DNA from: Ga0077527 sp964533495
Lineage (GTDB): Bacteria > Pseudomonadota > Gammaproteobacteria > Burkholderiales > SG8-41
NCBI GenBank assembly: GCA_964533495.1
Contig: CAZHJU010000002.1
Span: 62,001 to 126,000 of the forward strand
Reading direction: 5' to 3'
Length of the DNA: 64,000 nucleotides
The notes beneath the pieces were generated by a model, which worked only from the letters and a program-made list of their open reading frames with translations, ran no database searches and had not been told where the DNA came from. Of the stretch, positions 58,783 to 64,000 are shown piece by piece. The translations under genes were made by a program, and so were the position numbers. The stretch's first letter is position 1. Every line of letters starts with the position of its first letter.

Positions 58783-59562
58783 ATGCCCAACGTGACCGAA
58801 AAAAACGCGAAACCGTCGATCCAGGTCATCGAACGCATGATGCAACTGCTCGACGTGCTGTCGCAGCACACGATGCCGGCCACCCTGAAACAGCTGGCGC
58901 AGGCGACACAGCTGCACCCCTCGACCGCGCACCGCATCCTCGGCGTGATGGTCGACAACCGCCTGGTCGACCGCATCGAGCCCGGCACCTACCGCCTCGG
59001 TATCCGCCTGGTCGAACTCGGCAGCCTGGTGAAATCGCGGATCAGCGTGCGCCAGGAAGCGCTGCCGCACATGCAGGCGCTGCACCAGGCGCTGGGCGAA
59101 ACCGTGAACCTGTCGGTGCGCCGCGACGACGAGGTCGTCTACATCGAGCGCACCGCCGAGGGCAACACGATGATGCGCGTGGTGCAGATCATCGGCGCCC
59201 ATGCGCCGCTGCACATCACCGCGGTGGGCAAGGTCTTCCTCGCCGCCGATTCCCCGCAGCGCGTCGCCGATTACGCCAAGCGCAGCGGGCTGCCGCGCTA
59301 CACCGACCAGACGCTGACCGACCTCGCGAAGCTCAACCGCGAGCTCGACGAGATCCGCAGCCGCCGCTACGCCCTCGACAACGAGGAGGCCGAGCGCGGC
59401 GTCTGCTGCGTCGGCGCCGGCATCCACAACGACGAAGGCCGGCTGGTCGCCGGCCTCTCCGTGTCCGCGCCCACCGAACGCTTCAAAAAGAACTGGGCGG
59501 AACCGGTGCGCCAGGCGGCGGAGCGCATTTCGCGCGCGATCGGCTGCCAGCCGCAGCGCTGA
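58783..59562 (+). CDS. IclR-family transcriptional regulator
   Basis: 259 aa. N-terminal winged helix (about residues 12-75; TLKQLAQATQLHPSTAHRIL) and the IclR effector domain (about 85-255; SVRRDDEVVYIERTAEGN and GVCCVGAGIHNDEGRLVAGL). IclR proteins control catabolic genes for acids and aromatics. The nearest candidate target is the Bug-aldolase pair at 61030-62767, two genes on. Divergent from greB with a 107-bp gap. Effector unknown. Confidence 0.94.
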   Translation: MPNVTEKNAKPSIQVIERMMQLLDVLSQHTMPATLKQLAQATQLHPSTAHRILGVMVDNRLVDRIEPGTYRLGIRLVELGSLVKSRISVRQEALPHMQALHQALGETVNLSVRRDDEVVYIERTAEGNTMMRVVQIIGAHAPLHITAVGKVFLAADSPQRVADYAKRSGLPRYTDQTLTDLAKLNRELDEIRSRRYALDNEEAERGVCCVGAGIHNDEGRLVAGLSVSAPTERFKKNWAEPVRQAAERISRAIGCQPQR

Positions 59563-59575
59563 CCCGCGCGCCGCG

Positions 59576-60988
59576 ATGTACGACCGCCCCGTCGTCTTCC
59601 TCGATCTCGAAACCACCGGCGCCACCGCGACACACGACCGCATCACCGAGATCGGCATCGTCGAAGTCGAAAACGGCCGCTTCGTCCGCGAATGGTCATC
59701 GCTGGTCAATCCCGGCATGAGCATCCCGCCGGCGATCCAGTCGCTGACCGGCATCAGCAACGCCATGGTGGCCGGCGCGCCGCGCTTCGAGGAGATCGCC
59801 CGCACGGTGTGGGAGGCCATCGACGGCCGGGTGCTGGTCGCGCACAACGCGCGCTTTGACTACGGCTTCCTGAAGAACGAATTCAAACGGCTCGGCAAGA
59901 GCTTCAGCGCGCCGGTGCTGTGCACGGTCAAGCTGTCGCGCAGGCTGTTCCCGCAGCACGCCCGCCACAATCTCGACAGCCTGATGGCGCGCCACGGCAT
60001 CGACTGCGAAGCCCGCCACCGCGCGCTGGGCGACGCGCGGGTGCTGTGGCAGCTCGCGCAGCAGTGGCGCGAGGATCCGGGCGAAGCCGCGGTGCTCGAA
60101 GCCGCGGCAAAACTGCTGAAAACCGCGACGGTGCCGGCGGGCCTGCCTGACGATGCCTTCGAGCACATCCCGGAAGGCCCTGGCGTCTATCTGTTCTACG
60201 GCGAGCGCGACGTGCCGCTGTACGTGGGCAAAAGCATCAGCCTGCGCACGCGGGTGATGTCGCATTTCTCCGGCGATCACCGCGTGGCCAAGGACATGCG
60301 CATCGCCGCCGAGGTCAGGCGCATCGACTGGATCGAAACCGCGGGCGAGCTGGGCGCGCTGATCGAGGAGGCGCGGCTGGTGAAGAAGCTGTCTCCGGTC
60401 CACAATCGCCAGCTGCGCCGCGCAACCGAACTCTGCGCCTGGCAGTGGCCGGCGCAGGCGCACGCGACGCCGCCGCAACTGGTGTCGGCGCGCGACCTCG
60501 CCGGCGGCGAGTTCCACGATCTCTACGGCCTGTTCCGCTCGCGCCGCGCGGCGATCGAGGCGCTGCGCGGGCTGGCGACCGAACACCAGCTCTGCCACGT
60601 CCTGCTCGGCCTCGAAAAACGCAGCGGACCCTGCTTCGCCTGGCAGATCAGGCGCTGCCGCGGCGCCTGCGCCGGCAAGGAAAGCCCCGAAGCGCACGCG
60701 CTGCGGCTCGCCGCCGCGCTGGCCACGCTGCGCGTGCGCGCCTGGCCGTTTCCGGGACGCATTGGCATCCGCGAAACCGCCGCCGGCGGAAACCTCTGCG
60801 AACTGCACGTGCTCGACCAGTGGTGCCACCTCGGCACGGTGCGCAGCGAGGACGAACTGCGCGAGCTGCAGGAAGCCGCGCCGCGGCCGCTGTTCGACCC
60901 CGATACCTACAATATCCTGACCCGCTACCTGCTCGGCGGCAAACACCGGCCGCAAATCGTCCCGCTGCACGCCGCGGCTGCGGCATAA
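59576..60988 (+). CDS. DnaQ-like exonuclease fused to a UvrC-type GIY-YIG nuclease domain
   Basis: 470 aa. Residues 1-170 are a DEDDh exonuclease like the DNA polymerase III epsilon subunit: VVFLDLETTGATATHDRITE, VLVAHNARFDYGFLKNEF and HRALGDARVLWQLA carry the acidic and His residues. Residues about 195-275 form a GIY-YIG domain (GPGVYLFYGERDVPLYVGKS, then LGALIEEARLVKKLSPVHN), as in UvrC/Cho. The rest has Cys-rich RSGPCFAWQIRRCRGACAGK. The pair is known from many proteobacteria and is expected to act in DNA repair. ATG 59576, 13 bases after iclR. Confidence 0.92.
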   Translation: MYDRPVVFLDLETTGATATHDRITEIGIVEVENGRFVREWSSLVNPGMSIPPAIQSLTGISNAMVAGAPRFEEIARTVWEAIDGRVLVAHNARFDYGFLKNEFKRLGKSFSAPVLCTVKLSRRLFPQHARHNLDSLMARHGIDCEARHRALGDARVLWQLAQQWREDPGEAAVLEAAAKLLKTATVPAGLPDDAFEHIPEGPGVYLFYGERDVPLYVGKSISLRTRVMSHFSGDHRVAKDMRIAAEVRRIDWIETAGELGALIEEARLVKKLSPVHNRQLRRATELCAWQWPAQAHATPPQLVSARDLAGGEFHDLYGLFRSRRAAIEALRGLATEHQLCHVLLGLEKRSGPCFAWQIRRCRGACAGKESPEAHALRLAAALATLRVRAWPFPGRIGIRETAAGGNLCELHVLDQWCHLGTVRSEDELRELQEAAPRPLFDPDTYNILTRYLLGGKHRPQIVPLHAAAAA

Positions 60989-61029
60989 TTGGCCTGCAAT
61001 CACAAAACAACCATCCGGAGGAAGATGCC

Positions 61030-62025
61030 ATGGCACTGAAGTTCCCGATTCCAGCGCTGTCGACCCTGGCCGCCGCGGCACTGCTCGCGCCGCTGACCGC
61101 GTTCATGCCGCAGACCGCAGGCGCCCAGCAGTACCCGAGCAAGACCGTGCGCTTCATCATCCCCTTCCCGCCCGGCGGGCCCACCGACATCATGGGCCGC
61201 ATGGCGACGGACATCCTGGCCAAGGCCACCGGCCAGCAGTTCGTGCCCGACAACCGCGGCGGCGCCGGCGGCAACATCGGCGCCGACATGTGCGCCAAGT
61301 CGCCGCCCGACGGCTACACGCTGTGCATGATCACCGCGGCCCAGGGCGTGTCGCCGGCGATCTACCGCAAGATGTCGTACGACCCGGCGAAGGACCTGGC
61401 GACGGTCACGCTGATGGCGAGCCTGCCGAGCCTGCTCACCGTGCATCCCGCGCTGCCGGTGAAGACCGTGAAGGAACTGGTGGGCCTCGCGAAATCGAAG
61501 CCCGACGCGCTGACCTACGCCTCGACCGGCAACGGCAGCAGCCCGCACATGCTGATGGAAATGTTCAAGTTCATGACCGGCACGAAAATGGTCCACGTGC
61601 CGTACAAGGGCCAGGCCCCGGCGGTGCTCGACCAGTTGTCGGGCCAGGTGCAGCTCGCCTTCAACACCGCGATCAGCGTGATGCCGCAGGTCGAGGCCGG
61701 CCGGCTGAAGGCCGTCGCCATTTCGTCGAAGGACCGCTTCCCGCCGATGCCGGATCTGCCCACCGTCGAGGAAGGCGGGGTCAAGGGCTTCGACGGCGGC
61801 TCGTGGCAGGGCGTGGGCGCGCCCGCGGGCACGCCGGCGGAGATCATCAACCGCGTCAATGCGATCCTGGTCAAGGAACTGAAGACGCCGGCGATGCGCG
61901 AGCAGATGCTCAAGCGCGGCGGCCTGGTGTCGGCCAACTCGCCCGAGGAATTCTCGGCCTTCCTGAAGGCCGAAATCGCGCGCTGGACCAAGATCGCGCG
62001 CGCCGCCAACATCCGGATCGACTGA
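61030..62025 (+). CDS. Bug/TctC-family periplasmic solute-binding protein
   Basis: 331 aa. Signal peptide about residues 1-33 (LSTLAAAALLAPLTAFM core, cleavage after AGA), then QQYPSKTVRFIIPFPPGGPT, the classic Bug opening. The pocket loops are DNRGGAGGNIGADM and HVPYKGQAPAVLDQL, and the C-terminus ends FLKAEIARWTKIARAANIRI. GGAGG precedes ATG 61030. It is followed after 4 bases by a class II aldolase gene, so the two are an operon; the ligand may be the aldolase substrate or a precursor. No permease subunits nearby. Confidence 0.93.
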   Translation: MALKFPIPALSTLAAAALLAPLTAFMPQTAGAQQYPSKTVRFIIPFPPGGPTDIMGRMATDILAKATGQQFVPDNRGGAGGNIGADMCAKSPPDGYTLCMITAAQGVSPAIYRKMSYDPAKDLATVTLMASLPSLLTVHPALPVKTVKELVGLAKSKPDALTYASTGNGSSPHMLMEMFKFMTGTKMVHVPYKGQAPAVLDQLSGQVQLAFNTAISVMPQVEAGRLKAVAISSKDRFPPMPDLPTVEEGGVKGFDGGSWQGVGAPAGTPAEIINRVNAILVKELKTPAMREQMLKRGGLVSANSPEEFSAFLKAEIARWTKIARAANIRID

Positions 62026-62029
62026 AGCA

Positions 62030-62767
62030 GTGGCGGAACGCAGCGCGGAACAGCAGGCCCGCATCGACCTCGCCGCGGCGCTGCGCACCGCGTCGCGGAT
62101 GGGGTTGGGCGAAGGCATCTGCAACCACTTCAGTGTCGAGGTGCCCGGCCGCGCCGGGCATTTCCTGATCAATCCGCAGGGCCTGCACTGGTCGGAGGTG
62201 ACGCCCGCCGACCTGGTGCTGGTCGACGCGCAGGGCCGCAAGATCGCCGGTGAATACGAAGTCGAGCCGACGGCATTCTTCATCCACGGCGCGGCGCACC
62301 GCAGCAAGCCCGGCGCGAAATGCGTGCTGCACACCCACATGCCCTACGCCACTTGCCTGACCGTGGTCGAGGGCGGCCGCCTCGAGCCGGCAAGCCAGGT
62401 CGCGCTGAAGTTTTACGGCCGCTGCGCCTACGACGAGGCCTACAACGGTCTCGCGCTCGACGCGGCGGAAGGCGAACGCATCGTCGACGGGCTGAAAAAC
62501 GCCGACGTGCTGTTTCTCGCCAACCACGGCGTGATCGTCACCGGGCCTTCGGTGGACCTCGCTTTCGACGATCTCTATTACCTCGAGCGGGCCTGCATGC
62601 TGCAGGTGCTGGGCGCGGGCACCGGCAGGCCGCTGCGCGTCGTGCCGGAGGAAATCGCCCGCCAGACCGCGGCGCAGATGACGGACGGCACCCAGGCGCG
62701 GCTGCACTTCGTCGCGCTGAAACGGCTGCTCGACCGCGACGAGCCGGGCTGGGACCGGCTCGGCTGA
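62030..62767 (+). CDS. Class II aldolase/adducin-family protein
   Basis: 245 aa. The fold is shown by GLGEGICNHFSVEVPGRAGH (substrate loop), VLHTHMPYATCLTVVEGG (metal His pair, about residues 101-105) and ADVLFLANHGVIVTGPSVDL (third His, about 167). Members are zinc lyases acting on phosphorylated or free hydroxy-keto acids, or decarboxylases. The phosphate-binding residues cannot be judged, so a non-phosphorylated acid is possible, in keeping with the Bug receptor encoded 4 bases upstream. Start GTG 62030. Confidence 0.9.
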   Translation: MAERSAEQQARIDLAAALRTASRMGLGEGICNHFSVEVPGRAGHFLINPQGLHWSEVTPADLVLVDAQGRKIAGEYEVEPTAFFIHGAAHRSKPGAKCVLHTHMPYATCLTVVEGGRLEPASQVALKFYGRCAYDEAYNGLALDAAEGERIVDGLKNADVLFLANHGVIVTGPSVDLAFDDLYYLERACMLQVLGAGTGRPLRVVPEEIARQTAAQMTDGTQARLHFVALKRLLDRDEPGWDRLG

Positions 62768-62817
62768 AACGCCCAGGGCCGGGCGCGCGGCAACGCCTTG
62801 CCTACATCTTTTTTCCC

Positions 62818-62901
62818 GTCATTCCGGCGCACGCCGGAATCCAGGCAACGACGGGCGGAATTTCCACGTCCACACTGGACCCCGGCGTCCGCCGGGGTGA
62901 C
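62818..62901. repeat. REP-like composite inverted repeat, copy R5
   Basis: 84 bp from GTCATTCCGGCGCACGCCGG to CCCGGCGTCCGCCGGGGTGA plus C, with CCAGG on the left arm. It follows the aldolase operon. Confidence 0.85.
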
Positions 62902-62934
62902 GACTGGCGAGTGACTCGCAGCCCGGCAAAACCA

Positions 62935-62958
62935 TCATGCCGGCGTGCGCCGGCATGA
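62935..62958. repeat. Single REP-like hairpin next to copy R5
   Basis: TCATGCCGGCG...CGCCGGCATGA: an 11-bp perfect stem around two bases. It is one half-unit of the REP family, 34 bases after R5 and just before the stop of the DUF3567 gene (minus strand), where it may end transcription. Confidence 0.75.
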
Positions 62959-62968
62959 CGGCTTCAGG

Positions 62969-63202
62969 TCAGTGGTAAACGACGGGGAAGTTCAGCAGCA
63001 CGCTGAAGTTGTCGAGGAATTCGTCGATGTGCTCGGTGGACGCTTCCTCGCCGGCCGCCGCGTTCATCGCATTGGCGAATTTCTCCGCGACGTCGCCGTG
63101 GAAAAACGTGCCGCGCGAACTGCGCTTGTCCACCAGTTCCAGGCCCTGCTGGCCGGGATACTCGGCGACGTAGTACTGCTCACTGTCGTAAACGATGCGC
63201 AT
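62969..63202 (-). CDS. DUF3567 family protein
   Basis: 77 aa. Pattern MRIVYDSEQYYVAEY, LELVDKRSSRGTFFHGDVAE and STEHIDEFLDNFSVLLNFPV closes with VVYH, matching DUF3567, a small family of betaproteobacteria without known function. ATG 63202 (AAGGACGCC upstream) is preferred to an open frame to 63274 that reads through the AT-rich repeat. It supports the class assignment of this genome. Confidence 0.88.
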   Translation of the reverse strand: MRIVYDSEQYYVAEYPGQQGLELVDKRSSRGTFFHGDVAEKFANAMNAAAGEEASTEHIDEFLDNFSVLLNFPVVYH

Positions 63203-63219
63203 GGCGGCGTCCTTTCGTG

Positions 63220-63279
63220 GTAAGTCTTTGATTTTAATCGGAAATTTTATAAAATCCCCAATTAAAACAAACACTTAGA
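63220..63279. repeat. Head-on pair of AT-rich elements forming a 60-bp palindrome
   Basis: GTAAGTCTTTGATTTTAA (63220-63237) faces its counterpart TTAAAACAAACACTTAG (63263-63279) around a centre ATTTTATAAAAT flanked by GGA and TCC. The left arm complement AATCAAAGACTTA matches the IHF consensus. Lies between DUF3567 and the DMT gene, both on the minus strand. Confidence 0.65.
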
Positions 63280-63306
63280 AACGATATGGGGGAGCCCGCC
63301 GCTTTT

Positions 63307-64000
63307 TCAAGACGCCCGCGGCGCGCGCCGCCACTGGCTCACGGCGATGCCGGCCAGGATCAGCGCCAGGCCGAAATAGGCATTCGCGCTGGGCGTCTCG
63401 CCCATCACCAGCAGGCCCAGCATCACCGCCACGCCGGGGCTGAGGTAATTCACCAGCGACATGAAGGACGGGCCGGCGGAACGGATCAGCATGAAATAGA
63501 GGATGGTCGCGATCGCCGTCGGCGCGAACCCCAGCCAGATCACGGCTCCCGTCGACGATGCCGCCGGCGCCAGCGTCCACGGCCGGTCCAGCCACAACGC
63601 CACCGGCACCACGATGACAGCGGCGACCAGCAGCGTCGCCGCGGCGGAAACCAGGACGTCACCCTTGATGATCAGCCGCGTCAGCACGCTCTGCAGCGCG
63701 TAGCAGAGGGCGCCGCCGAGCACCGCCAGCTGCGACACGATGCGCACGGCGTCGCCGCCGATGCCGGCCAGCGCGGCGGGCCCCATCAGCAGCACGATGC
63801 CGAGAAAACCGGTGGCGAAACCGGCCGCGCGCTGCCGCGTCAGGTGTTCTCCGGCGATCAGGAAGTGCGCGAGCGCGATGGTCGCCAGCGGCATCATCGC
63901 CATCAGGATGCCGGCGAGCGCGCTCTCCACCACCTGCTGCCCCCAGGTGATCAGGTAGAAGGGCATCGCGTTGCCGATCACCGCGATCACCACGTAGGGC
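63307..64000 (-). CDS. EamA/DMT-family permease (5' end outside the window)
   Basis: At least 231 aa; the frame continues past the right edge (PYVVIAVIGN before the first visible Met-type codon). At least seven helices are visible, covering the end of the first EamA repeat (NAMPFYLITWGQQVVESALA) and all of the second (GGALCYALQSVLTRLIIKGD; SLVNYLSPGVAVMLGLLVMG). Members export metabolites, amino acids or drugs across the inner membrane; this one cannot be assigned further. Stop at 63307. Confidence 0.9.
   Translation of the reverse strand, partial: PYVVIAVIGNAMPFYLITWGQQVVESALAGILMAMMPLATIALAHFLIAGEHLTRQRAAGFATGFLGIVLLMGPAALAGIGGDAVRIVSQLAVLGGALCYALQSVLTRLIIKGDVLVSAAATLLVAAVIVVPVALWLDRPWTLAPAASSTGAVIWLGFAPTAIATILYFMLIRSAGPSFMSLVNYLSPGVAVMLGLLVMGETPSANAYFGLALILAGIAVSQWRRAPRAS

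Overview
The window is a high-GC chromosomal segment of a betaproteobacterium, most likely in or near Burkholderiales or Rhodocyclales. The evidence is a DUF3567 gene (a betaproteobacterial family), a phasin, a Burkholderiales-style excess of Bug/TctC periplasmic binding proteins, and GreB, MmsA and NasA/NirBD relatives of that type. No rRNA, tRNA, CRISPR array, complete insertion sequence or phage gene was recognised.

Layout. 0-4 kb: end of a Bug protein gene, a zinc-free quinone oxidoreductase, a CHASE-GGDEF cyclase and a frameshifted TauE/SafE gene. 3.5-10 kb: a GntR regulator divergent from a six-gene catabolic run (two Gfo/Idh dehydrogenases, creatininase-like amidohydrolase, cupin, 2-hydroxyacid dehydrogenase, Bug protein). 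10-16.7 kb: CreD-like membrane protein, a two-component pair of the type known from dedicated sortase systems, HIT protein, phasin with a consensus promoter, MoaB/CinA-like protein and a CBS protein. 16.8-26 kb: minus-strand catabolic genes (malyl-CoA-lyase-like, hydroxyisobutyrate dehydrogenase-like, AEC carrier, 2-hydroxyacid dehydrogenase, amidase) and a TRAP transporter. 26-32 kb: NhaA with a structured leader, then lutC, mmsA and lutB.

31.8-45.7 kb is a complete nitrate/nitrite assimilation locus: nasT, nrtABC, a FAD oxidoreductase, nasA, cobA, nirB, nirD, an NTF2-like protein and ybiB. The nasT-nrtA gap can be read as a full regulatory cassette: NtrC-like sites, an IHF-like AT-rich element, a sigma-54 -24/-12 promoter, a hairpin with a hexaloop of the ANTAR-target type, and an intrinsic terminator. 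Nitrogen limitation would start transcription, and NasT would allow read-through into nrtABC.

45.7-53.9 kb is visibly richer in A+T and looks acquired: a Bug protein fused in frame to an XRE DNA-binding domain, a deacetylase-like protein, an ACMSD-type amidohydrolase, a LysR regulator, an aspartase-like lyase, a second Bug protein, an aminotransferase broken in a T8 run, and a NIPSNAP-like protein. 54-64 kb returns to high GC: a GGDEF/EAL protein with a dead GGDEF site, lutA far from lutBC, a protease-like protein lacking its catalytic His, GreB, IclR, a DnaQ/UvrC-like nuclease, a Bug protein plus class II aldolase, DUF3567 and a DMT permease cut by the window edge.

Three repeat families lie between the genes: about 80-bp REP-like composites with GTCATTCCGGC ends, a C-rich CCCTCTCCC family confined to the nitrate locus, and an AT-rich element of about 33 bp with the core TAAGTATTTGATTTTAAA. 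On its other strand this core matches the IHF consensus WATCAANNNNTTR. The AT-rich family, the nitrate regulatory region and the Bug-XRE chimera are the most interesting items here.
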